Part shown: in pieces, positions 12,265 through 23,635 of the stretch
Numbering within the stretch: the first letter of the stretch is position 1
How the letters are laid out: each line of letters starts with the position of its first letter
Source: Camellia lanceoleosa
Lineage: Eukaryota; Streptophyta; Magnoliopsida; Ericales; Theaceae
DNA: 64,000 nucleotides
NCBI GenBank assembly: GCA_025200525.1
Contig: CM045762.1
Span: 90,896,717-90,960,716 of the forward strand
Direction: 5' to 3'
The notes under the pieces: generated by a model
The model's input: only the letters and a program-made list of their open reading frames with translations
Database searches by the model: none
Told to the model about the DNA's origin: nothing
Translations under genes and position numbers: made by a program

Positions 12265-12450
12265 AAGTTCTGGGTGCTTGGTCTGGGCGAGGCTTGGAGT
12301 GCTTGGTCTGGCTGGGGCTTTTGGGTGCTGAGTCTGGCTGAGGCTTTGAGTGCTCAGTCTAGCTAAGGCTTTGAGTGCTCAGTCTGGCTGAGGCTTTTAG
12401 TGCTCAGTCTGGCTGAGGCTTTTAGTGCTTGGTTTGGACGAGGCTTTGAG
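12265..12450. repeat. Tandem repeat, unit about 28 bp, in Tat spacer
   Basis: Six to seven copies of GTGCTCAGTCTGGCTGAGGC followed by TTT(T/G)A run through this interval, degenerating towards 12265. It is the second distinct tandem array in the spacer between integrase and the extra ORF. Confidence 0.8.
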
Positions 12451-12601
12451 TTACTAGAGCCAATACATCATTGAGACACCATATAGATGACTGAGATATA
12501 TAAATGTCAAAAAGTTACATTGCATAAAAGGGATGACAAGAATGTTCAAGTGTGTGACTTTCCGAAAAGAAAATACAATAACTAAGCAACATAAAAGTAG
12601 C

Positions 12602-13790
12602 AGTTTATTGAAAGTAACGTTTCAAGTGTTCGGCGTTCCAGGGGTGCGGGAGGTCTCGACCTTCCAGACTTTGAAGCTGGTAAGTACCTGGACGTGGTCT
12701 GGCTTTCACAATATAAAGTCCCTCCCGTTTGGCTGCCAATTTACCCTCAGTCGGATTCTTGGTGGCAAGGGTTGCTTCTCTCAAGACTAGGTCCCCAACA
12801 GCAAACTCCCTTGGTTGGACTTTGCAGTTGTAATGTGTTCTCATTTTCTGTTGGTATGAGGCCAATCTGACCGCAGTGGTCTTCCTGAGTTCTTCAATTA
12901 GGTCTAGGTCTGCCCGACGGAGTTCTTCGGTGAGTGCTGGATTTGGATGTAAAACCCTGAGGGTAGGCAGACCGATTTCCACCGGAATAACCGCCTCGGC
13001 GCCATATGTTAGACGAAAAGAGGTCACCCCAGTGGGAGTCCGAGCGGTGGTGCGGTAAGCCCATAACACATTTGGTAGTTCCTCAGCCCAAAGTCCCTTA
13101 GCAACTTCAAGCTTAGTCTTGATGATCTTCAGGAGAGAACGGTTGGTGACCTCAACTTGGCCGTTGGCTTGGAGATGACTGGGGGAAGAGAAACATGGTT
13201 AAATCTGGAGGTCAGCGTAGAACTGCCTGTACTTGGCGTTGTCAAATTGTTTGCTGTTGTCGGAGACAATGGCCTGAGAGATGCCGAATCTGCAAACAAT
13301 CGATTACCAGATGAATTTGGTTGTGTTCCGCTCAGTGATGGTCGCGAGGGATTCTGCCTCTACCCACTTGGTGAAGTAATCAATGGCGACAATCGCGAAC
13401 TTGGTCTGGCCTCGGCCAGTGGGAAGTGGACCAACTAGGTCGATCCTCCATTTGGCGAACGGGTAGGGGCTGCAGAGTGTGATCAGCTCAGTGGGAGGAG
13501 CATGGGGGATGTTGGCAAAGCGCTGACACTTGTCGTATTTGAGCACAAAATCAGTGGCATCTTGATTGAGAGTTGGCCAAAAATAACCAGTACGGAGTAT
13601 TTTGTGGGCTAAAGATCTGCCGCTCGAATGATTGCCACAAATCCCCTCATGGATTTCTTGCATTACATAGGTTACTTGGGCCGAATTGAGGCATCGCAGA
13701 TATGGTCGTGAAAGGCCACGTTTGTACAAGACGCCACTGACCAGAATGTAGTTGGACGACCGTGCCCTAACCTTGGCAGCTTGCAGTTGG
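12602..13790 (-). pseudogene. Tat integrase, decayed
   Basis: The minus strand reads a zinc-finger region (EIHEGICGNHSSGRSLAHKI then KYDKCQRF), the core around RIDLVGPLPTGRG and AIVAIDYFTKWVEAES, and, after stops near 13302 and 13195, IVSDNSKQFDNAKYRQFYAD. The C-terminal part runs VLWAYRTTARTPTGVTSFRL to AEHLKRYFQ at 12605. The first Cys of the HHCC finger is Tyr here (YDKC), and in-frame stops break the protein, so it is dead. Normal function is insertion of element cDNA into chromosomes. Confidence 0.9.
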
Positions 13791-13909
13791 TCATCTGGGA
13801 GTTCTCCTGTTGTCAAGAATAGGAGGATGTCGGATGCCCAAGGGATGGGTTCATTCTGGAGGAACTGCACTTCTCGAAGGTCGGGTGAGATGGCCGGGTG
13901 GGCTAGGTA

Positions 13910-14330
13910 TTCAAGTCGGACTCTGTGGCTGAGGTCGGACTGGTCTGCAGAGGCCAACTGAGCCATCTCATCTGCCTTGGAGTTTTCTGTCCGAGGTATG
14001 TGCTTGATGTGGAAAGTATTGAAGAGGCGAACAAGGGGGAGTGCCATATCCCTGTAAGCCCGCATTGTGTCCTCTTTGGCATCGAATTCCCCCGTAATCT
14101 GGCCTACGATGAACTGAGAGTCGCTGAATACTCGAATGTGGCTGACACCAATGTCCTTGGCCAGGCAGAGTCCTGCTATCAATGCCTCATATTCTGCTTC
14201 ATTGTTGCTGGCATCAAACAAGAAACGGAGGGCACATTTGAAATAGCCGCCCTCGGGGGAGGTGAGGATGAGGCCAGCTCCACTACCTTTCCTGCGGGAG
14301 GATTCATCGACGTTGAGAGTCCAAGAATGA
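13910..14330 (-). pseudogene. Tat second RNase H domain
   Basis: Within a 415-codon frame (13304-14551), residues about 80-213 form an RNase H fold: NVDESS (first Asp at 14308), ASNNEAEYEALIAGL with the Glu, RVFSDSQFIVGQ with the second Asp, and SKADEMAQLAS with the last Asp. It lies after the ordinary Ty3 RNase H and before integrase. Two RNase H domains in tandem are a known feature of Tat elements. The four acidic residues are all present, but the usual VDGSS is VDESS. Confidence 0.85.
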
Positions 14331-14439
14331 GGGTCTTCTGGCTCGACAAGAGTTGGTGGGGGTGGAGAGGCAGTGGTTGGGGTAGGGTTGGTGAATTCCA
14401 AGATGAAGTCGGCTATGGCCTGTCCCTTGATTGCTGTCC

Positions 14440-15610
14440 GAGGACAGTAAGAGATGTCAAACTGGCTGAGTTCTACTGACCACTGCATAAGTCGGCCAGA
14501 AAGTTCTGGTTGCTGCATGACCTTCTTCAGGGTTTGGTCGGTGAGGACCACTATGGAATGGGCTTGGAAGTAAGGACGAAGTCATCTGGAGGTGGTGACT
14601 AAGGCCAGGGACAATTTTTCTAGCAATGGGTAATTCTGCTTCGCTCCCCTGAGAGCTCGACTGATATAGTAGACCGGCCGTTGGACTGAGCCGTCTTCCC
14701 TGATAAGGGCTGCACTGATTGCGGTGCTTGACATTGCTAGATAGAGGAAGAAAGGCTCGCCCGTAACTGCTTGTGAAAGGAGGGGAGGATTGGCCATGCA
14801 TTGCTTTAACTGCTGAAAAGCCTCCTCGGATTCGGTTGTCCATTCAAAAGTCTGCCGAAGGACTTTGAAGAATGGTAAGCACTTATTTGTTGCGTGGGAA
14901 ATGAAGCGGTTGAGGGCCGCCACTCGGCCGGTGAGTCTTTGAACTTCTTTGACCGTTCTGGGTGACTTCATTTCAATTAAGGCCTTGATCTTCTCGGGGT
15001 TAGCTTCAATGCCACACTGGCTGACCATAAAACCCAGAAACTTTCCAGATCCTACGCCGAAGGCGCACTTTTCTGGGTTGAGTTTCATTTGGTACTTGCG
15101 GAGGGTGGCGAAGGTTTCTCGTAGGTCAGTCAGATGATTAGTGGAGAGTTTGCTTTTGACCAGCATGTCGTCGACGTACACTTCCATGTTTCGACCTATC
15201 TGGTGTTGGAAAACGGCATTGACCAGCCGCTGGTAGGTGGCCCCAACATTCTTTAGTCCGAACAGCATCACGCGGTAGTGGTAGGTACCTCGATCGGTAA
15301 TGAAGGAGGTATGTTCTTGGTTGGACGAGTGCATCAAGATTTGGTTGTATCCAGAAAAAGCATCCATGAAGCTGAGCATTTGATGACCGGCTGTGGCGTC
15401 GACCAGCAGATCGATGCGGGGAAGAGGGTAGCTGTCCTTGGGGCAAGCTCGGTTCAGGTTGGAGTAATCGACACAGAGTCCCCACTTGCCGTTATTTTTG
15501 CGGACTAGGACTACGTTTGACAACCATTTAGGGTAGTCTACGTTTGTGATGAATTGAGCCTCAAGGAGCTTGTCGACCTCTGCTGCAATAAGAGTATTGC
15601 GCTCTGGATG
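14440..15610 (-). pseudogene. Tat reverse transcriptase and first RNase H
   Basis: The order is clear on the minus strand. It begins with the RT start VVLVRKNNGKWGLCVDYSNL, then SYPLPRIDLLVDATAG and SFMDAFSGYNQI, and the catalytic box YVDD at 15167-15178 with MLVKS after it. FLGFMVSQCGIEANPEKI and the connection SPRTVKEVQRLTGRVAALNR follow, then the first RNase H with PVYYISRALRGAKQNYPLLE. A TGA near 14583 interrupts the first RNase H, and a stop near 15617 separates RT from protease. Confidence 0.93.
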
Positions 15611-15619
15611 GAAGATGCG

Positions 15620-16500
15620 TTACTTCTGGCGATAGGGTCGAAAATGAGGTTCAATGCTGAGGCGATGGGTTATAAAGGATGGGTCAATCCCCGGCATATC
15701 TGAATGGGTCCAGGCGAATACATCTCTGTGCTCGGTCAGGAGGGCAGTAAGGTTGGCCTTGGCTTGAGGGGATAATTGGCTGTCGATTTTGGTAGTTTTG
15801 GTTGGGTTGGTGGGGTTGATGGGGACCTCAACGAGCTCTTCCACTGGTTCTCCTCTGACCAGCTCGTCCTCATCCCGGACATCAAGTCCTTCAATGATCA
15901 TTGCTTCCTTCAGCTTGACTTCTTTGAGGGAGGCAACATAACACTCCATGGCCACGGTCTGCTCTCCTCTGACTGTTCCGACCCCGAGATCGGTGGGAAA
16001 CTTGAGGGCCAGATGATAGGTGGATGTGATGGCTTGGAAGGCATTTAAGGCAGTACAGCCGAGGATGATGTTGTAGGCCGATGGGCAGCCGACCACAAGG
16101 AAGGTGAGCAACTTCGTGGTCTGCCGTGGGTACTCGCCGATCGTGATGGGGAGGTCGATGGAACCAATGGAGGTCACACGGTCGCCCGTGAAACCGACCA
16201 GAGAGGTTTGGAGAGGGGACAAACTTTCTTCCCCAATCTTGAGCTGACGGAAGCAATTGAGGAAGATGATGTTTGAAGAGCTACCGTTGTCAATGAGAAC
16301 TCACCTGACCTTGTAGTTGGAGAGTATAGCAGAGATGACAAGGGGGTCATCATGTGGGTAATGGATGCCCGTACAATCGGCGTCCGTGAAAGTGACAGGT
16401 TCAGTCCATTGTTTCGGCTGTTTAGAGGGTTGGTCCACCGTTGCCACTGTTTTGTCTGAGTCTTACCTGATTTTTCTGAGCTCTGCCTTCTGAGCTCAAC
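15620..16500 (-). pseudogene. Tat protease and linker
   Basis: On the minus strand the aspartic protease region reads VLIDNGSSSNIIFLNCF (near 16300-16250), with DNG in place of the usual DGG or DTG. Then come SLVGFTGDRVTSIGSIDLPI, AYNIILGCTALNAF and AITSTYHLALKFPT. The linker to RT ends IDPSFITHRLSIEPHFRPYR. A TGA lies just before the active-site strand (near 16303). The domain would normally cut the Gag-Pol polyprotein. Confidence 0.85.
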
Positions 16501-16599
16501 GGGATGGTCCCCCACAAGCAAGGCCGCCTGAGATGACTCCGATCTCTCCGACTGGTGGGGGGGATTGACTGGTGGTCGAGGCTATTGCAGAGAGCGATC

Positions 16600-18092
16600 A
16601 TGGCCATGGTTTGGTGGGGCTGGCTGCCGGGAGGGGGGTGCGCCAGCCATTATTTTTGGGGGGTTCGGTCCTCTCCCTCTGTTGGGGGGCTAGCGCCCGT
16701 GAATCGGCTAAGACGTCCTTGACGTATGAAGGTCTCGATCTGATCTTTGAGGTTAACGCACTCGTCAGTGTTATGGCCATGGTCTTGGTGGAAGCGGCAG
16801 TACTTGGACTGATCCTTCCGATGGGAAGGGGTTCATGAAGGCAAGGGCCATTTGAGAGGGTAGTCCCGCTGGATCTGGTTGAGGACATGTTCCATGGAAG
16901 AATTGAGGGGTGTATACCGCTCGAACCGACCGGGCGGTCGGGCTGGTGCCGACCGGTCTGCACGAGGGGGTCGGTCTGTATAGTGGGGTGTTTGGCTATT
17001 ATACTGGGCATTTCTGGGTTCTGAGTCTTTTCTGTTATCTCCAGGGGTGGGGTTCTTAGTTATTGGATCCTGCCGAGCGGCCAATGAATCTTCAGCATTC
17101 ATGTATTTTTGGGCTTTGGAGAGTAGGGCAGCCATTGAGGTCGGGGGGTTTTTGGAGAGGGAGAAAAGGAAATCAGACGACCGTAGACCGGCTATAAAAG
17201 CCGTGAGGATGACCTTGTCGTCATTCTCCGCTACTTGCAGAGCTTCAGTGTTGAAGCGAGTAACGAAGCTGCATAGTGATTCCCCCTCGGTCTGACGAAT
17301 GTTGAAGAGTTGGGTGGTCGGGCGTCGCTGGCGCTGTGCTCCAATAAAATGGCTCAGGAAAGAGTCACTGAGATGCTAAAAGGTGGAGACAGAGTCTGGT
17401 GGTAACTGGCTAAACCACAGCCAAGCTGACCTCTTCAGTGTCACGGGAAACACTCGGCACATGATCTCGTCAGGGAAGGCATGGAGGATCATGAGGGTAC
17501 GGTAGGTCTCCAAATGGTTGACTAGGTCCGTCGTCCCATCAGAGGAGTCGATGGCGGGCATTTTGAACTTGGCGAGCAGGGGTTGGTCTCGAATAGAGGT
17601 AACAAATGGTGAGTTTGCCATAGCGGAGGGCTTATACTAAATGTTCTGCATAACCCCTTGGAGTTGGAGCTTCATGGCTTGGAGTTCCGCGTCCCAGAGG
17701 GGAATGTTGTCGTCACCAGAGGGAGATAGGTGTTGGACGCTGCTGGCTTCTCCCTCGAGGGCTAGTGCTGCGACCGATGCGTGTGGGGGCGGAGGTGGTG
17801 GATTTATATGTGGGTGAGGAGGCTGCAAATCTCCCAAGTTAGGTGGATTGGGTTGTGGGACAGTATGGCTCGGCGTTCGTTCTGGGTTGGGTGGAATATC
17901 TGGAGGTGGTGGTGGAGGAATGTGGAGGTTTCTTTGGAGTAGAGCATTTATTAGGTCTTGGTTTTGCTCGGCCATGCGGTTGATGCTGTTGGTAAGTTCG
18001 ACGAAATACTGTGGTCGGTTGTTTGGATTGAGAAGGTCGGTTTGATGATCGGCAGCATTATGGTAGGAAGCCATGGATCTAGTCGTGACCAT
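16600..18092 (-). pseudogene. Tat gag, decayed
   Basis: The start at 18092 (MVTTRSMASYHNAADHQTDL) opens a proline-rich N-terminus and stops at 17637. It continues in the frame from 17621 with the gag core: KFKMPAIDSSDGTTDLVNHL, AWLWFSQLPPDSVSTF, then after a stop FLSHFIGAQRQRRPTTQLFN and SLCSFVTRFNTEALQV. A frame change near 16860 leads to a region reading YCRFHQDHGHNTDECVNLKD, the usual gag nucleocapsid-side motif of Tat elements. Two stops and one frameshift make it a pseudogene. Confidence 0.88.
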
Positions 18093-18174
18093 ACACCTTT
18101 ATGGATAAGATGAAAAGGTTGTTGGAACAGGGTCTCCGGCGGCGATGAACACAACTGGCACACGGACAAACCGG

Positions 18175-18192
18175 TTCCCACAGACGGCGCCA
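18175..18192 (-). promoter_or_regulatory. Primer-binding site of the Tat element
   Basis: Two bases inside the upstream LTR the minus strand reads TGGCGCCGTCTGTGGGAA. The first nine bases pair with the 3' end of plant tRNA-Asp (ACGGCGCCA); the remainder does not fit tRNA-Asp well, so another primer tRNA is possible. Position next to the LTR sets the element orientation. Confidence 0.8.
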
Positions 18193-18194
18193 AC

Positions 18195-18788
18195 TGATAA
18201 TGCAGTTCGTTCTCGGCAGATGGACTAGACTGATCCAAGCTCCTCAAGCCCACGTTCGAGTGACCAAGCCCACTAGATGACCTGCAAGTAAGTTCAATGG
18301 GGAACGGGGTAGTCCCCCAGCGAACCCTCCGACAGGCAAGTTAGCAAGTAGGGAGAAGAGATAAAGTGTGTAGAGAGAGAGAGATTGGAGATAGAAAGCT
18401 TAACCTTCTTCATGTCTTCGATGCTTGTTTATATCCTTTGGTAATCATTTCACTGTTCCTTCCGACGTGCCCACCTCACCGAAAGCCTGTGTAGTAGCTT
18501 ACCTTGTTTAGGGGAAGGAGGCGCTGTTCCGACATGGGGGTGTTGTCGTAATAAATGCTATGATGGGCTAAATTAATGGTGATGTGTTGTGGCAATAACT
18601 TTGTAGATCTTTGTCTGCTGATGTGGCATGTCCTGCACCTGCCGTATGTCCAAATGCCATTGGCCCTTCACGCCTAGTTAGCCTCCAGCTGTCCTGGACT
18701 TTACTAGCCGGGTTACGCAATGGGGTCCAAATGGTGGGCTTGGGTTTGTTCACTATGGGTTGTAGCCTTTATGGGCCTATCCATGTCA
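18195..18788 (-). repeat. LTR of the Tat element (5' LTR in element sense)
   Basis: It is the same length as the repeat at 3458-4051 and begins and ends with the same TGATAATGCAG and ATGTCA. On the minus strand a TATAAAC motif (around 18427-18433) precedes a GA microsatellite and is the likely core promoter of the element. Confidence 0.95.
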
Positions 18789-18793
18789 TTTAC

Positions 18794-20085
18794 AATTGTA
18801 ATTCTAGTTATAGATATATAAAATATTTTTTTAAGGGGGAGTGGGGGTGATGGTGTCTATGTCTTCCTAGTTACTCTTTCTAATCCGAATAAAACTACGA
18901 ATTATAAATATAGTCTTAGTTTTATAATGAATCACATAAATCTTGTGTTCTTATATGTGCTTTAGATTTATAGTTCTAGTCTGTTTATTTTTCGCTATTT
19001 TCATGTCTTGTCCGTCCTAGTTAGATCTTATAAAATTCCCAATAATAATTGAGTATGCTATTTTTAATGGGGGTGTTTGTAACAATTCTCTACCTAGATA
19101 TGTACATTAATGTTTTCAAGAACTTTCCGTTGCCATGTTGAATAGTTGGCCTAAATATTAAGAAAATTTTAAAAAGCCCCCAATTTTTTAAAAGCATAGT
19201 TAAGGTCCATATAATTTTATCATTGTTTTGCTAAAAGAAGGCCAAAATTGTTGTCCTGAATGAGTAAGCTATATACAAAATAAATATTTTTTACAAATTT
19301 CTCTTACAAACTAATGTGGCATCCACAATATGAGTAATGCTATACAAACTAACAAATTTACAAAAAAAAAAAAAAAATCGAATACAGGAGCACCACTAAT
19401 ACAACGTAATAGTTTCATCATTGAGGAGGATTATGACCGGTCGAAATCGAATGTCTACATTTGTAGTTTTAATTATAGATACATATAATATTTTTTTAAA
19501 GGGGAAGTGGGGGTGATGGTGTCTCTATGTCTTCCTAGTTACTCTTTCTAATCGGAGTAAAACCGCAAATTATAAATATAATCTTAGCTTTAAAATGAAT
19601 TACATAAATCTTGTGTTTTTATGTGTGCTTTAGATTTATAGTTCTAATTTGTTTATTTTTCTCTATTTTCGTGTCTTGTCCATCCTAGTTAGATGTTATA
19701 AAATTCCTATTCACCCAAAAAAAGTTATAAAATTCCTAACAATAATTGAGTACGCCATTTTTAATGGCTGTGTATTGTAACAATTCTCTACCTAGATATG
19801 TATATTAATGTTTTCAAGAACTTTCCATTGAATAGTTGGCTTAACTATCAAGCAAATTTTAAAAAGCCCCCAATTTTTTAAAAGCAAAGTTAAGTTCCGT
19901 ATAATTTTATCATTGTTTTGCTAAAAAAGGCTAAAATTATTGTCCTGAATGAGTAAACTATATACAAAATAAATATTTTTTACAAATTTCTCTTACAAAC
20001 TAATATGGCATCTACAATATGAGTAGTGCTATATGAACTAACAAATTTACAAAAAAAAAAAAAAGAGTAAAATTTACTCAATGAT
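18794..20085. repeat. Local tandem duplication in the copy 1 intron
   Basis: The block 19388-20085 repeats, at high similarity, the segment made of 3369-3457 plus 18794-19387, that is, the sequence on both sides of the Tat insertion. Shared landmarks include GGAGCACCACTAATACAACG, GGGGGTGATGGTGTCT and AAAAAGCCCCCAATTTTTTA. Copy 2 (54131-54622) has a single unit. The Tat element therefore landed in the first of two tandem units, or the duplication excluded it. Confidence 0.85.
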
Positions 20086-20468
20086 ATGACATTTTTCTTA
20101 CAAAATTGTATAAAATGTGAAGGCCATGCTTGTGTTTAACATTGATTTTTGACTTTGACTTCTATTTTTTTATTGTCAACTCTTACTGTTTGCAAGTGTG
20201 GAACACTTTCTATCATTTTAGACAGAATAAATAACGGCAAGGAGGTGAATTTTGCCCAAAGATCTATTAGCAAAATTTGAATATAAAGACTTAATTAATA
20301 ATTTTGTAAGTCAAAAAACCTAGAAAAACAAGTTTTAAATATTTTTTTTATTATAATTATATTAAAAATTGCAAAAGGTCTCATTTTAAATTGGTGCTTT
20401 AAACCTCAATTTATTTTGTACCGACCTTGATGGTCAACACTAAAAGAAATGTGTAAGGACATTTGTAC

Positions 20469-20822
20469 CTCAAAGTCGAAGAAGGGTTTTGTTTCAAATT
20501 TAGAACTGGCAAAACTTTTGAGAGTTTGCAATCCTTTAAGTTTCAAATTCCATAATTGAGGGAACAAGACCTGTTCTTGTTCTTCCCCATTCATTGAGAC
20601 TAACATTTCCATCTTTCGAAAATGTTCGATAGTGAGTTTTTGCAAATTCTTCAACTGTGAAAGCACGTTGGACGAGGCCAAATTCATGAGTTTGTAACAA
20701 CTCCAGACTGTAACCTCCTTCAGTTGATCAAAGGACTTGGCCGGGAATAATTTATTGCCCCATATCTCTGTTATGTTTGCCACCATGTGAATATCCAACC
20801 ACACCAAAGCAGGAAATGCAAC
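20469..20822 (-). CDS. LRR module exon A, copy 1, splice acceptor altered
   Basis: The minus strand encodes VAFPALVWLDIHMVANITEI W, then SFDQLKEVTVWSCYKLMNLA, SQLKNLQKLTIEH and FPQLWNLKLKGLQTLKSF, ending before a GTACAA donor. This is the repeated LRR module of RPS2/At4g27190-like CC-NBS-LRR proteins, each module one exon of about 118-130 codons. Compared with the copy 2 exon (56884-57240), the acceptor CAG|GTTGC has become CAAGTTGC. The first usable AG is moved one base and the frame shifts. This copy is therefore likely non-functional at this exon. Confidence 0.8.
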
Positions 20823-20996
20823 TTGCAACATTCATCATGTATAATTTTTTAAATGACTCAGTGTGTAACATTTGACACCCAATATTAATCCAAGCCAGCA
20901 TTATCCAAATAATTGCAACACAACGAGATTCGAATTCTATCTTCTTTTTTAATGTGCTTCTCCATGGACCTTTCCGAAGAGTTAGGACATTCGTAC

Positions 20997-21377
20997 TTGG
21001 TGATTAAACAAGGGTTGTGCTTTGGATATGCTAGAGAAGCTGTAGAAACTTCTAAGGTTCTCCATATTTCCAAGTTTCAGTTTATTTAGTTGAGAGAACA
21101 CAATGACATTATTTTTGGCGGTTTCTTCTTTTTCTGCTTTCTTGGAGACTATTACTTCCATTTTTGGACAACTTGCTATATCAAGTTCTTCCAGATTCTG
21201 TAACTGTTGGAGCATATTGTATGGGACCAAATTCACCAATTTGTCACAAAACCAGACCTTAACAATTGTTAACTGGCAAAAGTACTCTGCTTTTTTGGGA
21301 AGTAATTGGTTGTCCCAAATCTTTGTTATTTTTTGCACCCTTCTAAAGCTCAATTCCTTCAACTCAGGAAAAGCAAT
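20997..21377 (-). CDS. LRR module exon B, copy 1, open frame
   Basis: A 381-nt exon (127 codons) after a GCAG acceptor reads IAFPELKELSFRRVQKITKI, FCQLTIVKVWFCDKLVNLVP, QLQNLEELDIASCPKMEVIV and FSQLNKLKLGNMENLRSFYS. It has no stop, whereas its copy 2 counterpart has one. The donor here is CAA|GTACG in place of CAG|GTACC of copy 2, which weakens it. Same module type as exon A; residues NLEELDIASCPKMEVIV are the classic module core. Confidence 0.85.
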
Positions 21378-21435
21378 CTGCAACATATTTGTTTCATTAA
21401 TGACTCTTCTAATGTCAGCATTCTCCACTAATAAT

Positions 21436-22725
21436 TGTTGGACAATCTTCACTGTTATTAAATTAATTAATTCTGTTTGGGTACTAAACGACAAACAGAA
21501 TATAAAAGAAAAATAGGAAATGAGAGAGAAAGTTTGATTACAAAAATCAAACTAAAAATAGAATTAAATAAATAAAAACATATTTTATTTTGTTACAAAA
21601 ACAAAATTAAAATATGATTTAAATAAACATATAAAACAGAAAAAGAATTAACTTACTTAATTAATTTCTTCGAATAATAATTTGATCAAGTTCAGTGTTC
21701 GACGCTGTGTCCTTAAGATAGATTCGTTCTCTCGACGGTGCTTTCAGAATATGGATTATCTCCCAGGATGAAATGATCAACAACAAATAAATGCAGCACT
21801 ACAATTTATTTGAATAACAAACACACAAAGTATTTACACTTTTTCTCAGAAGGAAAATAATGCAGCAATATGCAGAGAGTAATTGCAGAATAATATGGAC
21901 GAAAATTATGAATGAATCATCAAATGAGGGCTAGTCTATTTATAGATGTATTGGTAGCTCTTCAATTTGAATTGAAAAGGTAGCATATCTATTTGAACAG
22001 GTACTGAACCTGTTGGGTTTAAATTGGTACTGATTAGGTTCAAAATTTGAACAGATAAAAACCGAAAACACAGATTTGAATCTGTCCGATTATTTGAAAT
22101 TTAAACAGAGTCAATTTTGTTCAGGTGGGAGAAAAACCGGACTCAAATTTTGAATTTAAATTTTGAAAATCAAATTGGAAAAACTTAATTTTAGAAGAAT
22201 AAATTCAAATGTTTTGGCTGAAAAAGATAGGTATTTGGCCAGACAAGCCCAACCCAACCTCACACTGTTTAGGCTCACCAAATTTCACCCGATCGATTCG
22301 GGCGACGGCAAGACGCTGCAAGACGTGTGTTGATTTTTGGGTTCAATAGGTCTAACCCATTTTGCCTATAAGCTCTCCCTTCTACAAACTTGGGGTGCCC
22401 CTTGGGGCCCTCCCCAAGTTATAATTCCAAGCTATATAAACCCATTCAAAACTTCCCACCAAATCAATGTGGAACAAGCCATTTTCCAAACCTTTAAGGA
22501 TTTTCCACCAAAACTCCATTTCCATGGAGCATACTTTGGCTTCAATTTCCTATTCACTCGGTAATGGTTTTAAGCAACCAAATATACCACGTAAATCACA
22601 ACGTGGTATAGAACGTGTTACCACTTTGACCTGCCAACTTTGGCGTACGGGTCCCACCTAAATAATAGACCAAAGTTAGGAAAAAATTCTGTTTTAACCC
22701 AGAATTTTCCAAACCATTTCTAACA
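21436..22725 (-). mobile_element. Solo LTR, 1290 bp
   Basis: On the minus strand it begins TGTTAGAAATGGTTTGG and ends GATTGTCCAACA. It is flanked by ATAAT (21431-21435) and ACAAT (22726-22730), and the empty site CTAACAATCAC is present in copy 2 near 57853. A CTATAAATAG box near 21930-21945 lies in the expected promoter position for minus-strand transcription. No coding region is inside. The TGTTA...AACA ends suggest Copia, but without an internal part the superfamily is uncertain. Confidence 0.85.
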
Positions 22726-23045
22726 ACAATCACTACACAATTGATAGATGAGCTTGTGTGCATGAAGAAAAATTGTACAAAGTTTTTGGGCAATTGTTTC
22801 ACATCAGTCACCAACCATATATATTGTTTCTCCAAATATCAACACAATAGTGATGGATTAATGACTCAATCACATTTAAATTGAAAACAACCTGACAATG
22901 CCCCAAAACTATAATACAATTGTTAGAGACTTGTCTCATATCGTCTCTATAAGCCACTTTAGTCTAGTTAATATAGTAGAGAAGTCCTTTCACTCAGTAC
23001 TAATTGATTTTTTGTTAGATACTTTTAAATATCCAAACATGATAC

Positions 23046-23635
23046 TTTTAGTCTAGTTTTGGGGCCATTGGGTTTTAGCACAGCTGCTGCTTGCTTCTTA
23101 GGAGCACCCTTAGCTTTTCCACGCTTGAACTGAGACGTCCTACATGAGCTTGACTCAATCACTATAGTAGAACTATCAGACTTAGTCGTCTCTAGGCGCT
23201 TAGCCTCTAGCTCCATATGACATGATATGTCCTCAAATGTTTTCACACTCTCATTATGCATCATGTTCTATTTCATCTGCTCCCAAGAATTTGGCAGAAA
23301 GCGAATCACAGCTTGTACTTGTTGCTTTTGAGTCAAATTGTGCCTAGCTGCCACAAGCTCGTATATCATGGCTGACATGACCCTTAAATGCTTCTTCATA
23401 AAATGATGCGCCTTTTTATGAAAACAGTCAAACTTCATAGTCAACCCACGTAGCTTTGCCAAAGAGGTGATACCAAACTTTTGCTTGAGAGCTTTCCATA
23501 TCTCAAATGCAGTCGGGCAATGCTCAAACTCACTAATCAAGTCATTGTGTATGCTGCTCAACATGGTAAAGCGCGCACACCGATCTTTGTTACGCCAAGT
23601 TTGACAGACTTCAAGATCACGACGATGTTAAGCTG
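23046..23635 (-). pseudogene. Copia gag fragment (UBN2 type)
   Basis: Minus-strand frames read WRNKDRCARFTMLSSIHNDL, then TAFEIWKALKQKFGITSLAK and LRGLTMKFDCFHKK, then MKKHLRVMSAMIYELVAARH and QQVQAVIRFLPNSWEQMK. After a stop the reading continues NESVKTFEDISCHMELEAKR and a lysine-rich end. This is the gag_2/UBN2 domain of plant Copia retrotransposons. It directly abuts Ty3-type gag at about 23640 and duplicated host intron at 23045, so both ends are broken. Confidence 0.85.

Larger units (their letters stand above)
3458..18788 (-). mobile_element. Ty3 (Gypsy) Tat-lineage LTR retrotransposon, full length
   Basis: A complete element is flanked by TTTAC at 3453-3457 and 18789-18793, with two 594-bp LTRs. 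On the minus strand the order is LTR, primer site, gag, protease, RT, RNase H, second RNase H, integrase, tandem repeats, an extra ORF in the opposite sense, LTR. The antisense ORF downstream of integrase and the second RNase H are known marks of the Tat lineage. A 4.3-kb solo LTR (6600-10908) splits the extra ORF, so the element itself is about 11.0 kb. Gag, protease, RT and integrase all carry stops or frameshifts, so it cannot act on its own. By hand count the LTRs differ at about 41 of 594 positions (near 7 percent, mostly transitions), an old insertion. Confidence 0.95.
18789..23044. repeat. Segmental duplication, copy 1, right arm
   Basis: Apart from the solo LTR at 21436-22725 and the local tandem unit, this arm is collinear with 54232-58160 of copy 2, including both LRR exons and the roughly 300 bases beyond them. 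Similarity ends abruptly after AACATGATA near 23044, where retrotransposon gag sequence begins; copy 2 continues with intron sequence. Confidence 0.88.

Noticed and set aside
13157..15508. Plus-strand open frames opposite RT, RNase H and integrase
   Set aside because: They are shadows of the well-supported minus-strand pol gene; none has a domain.
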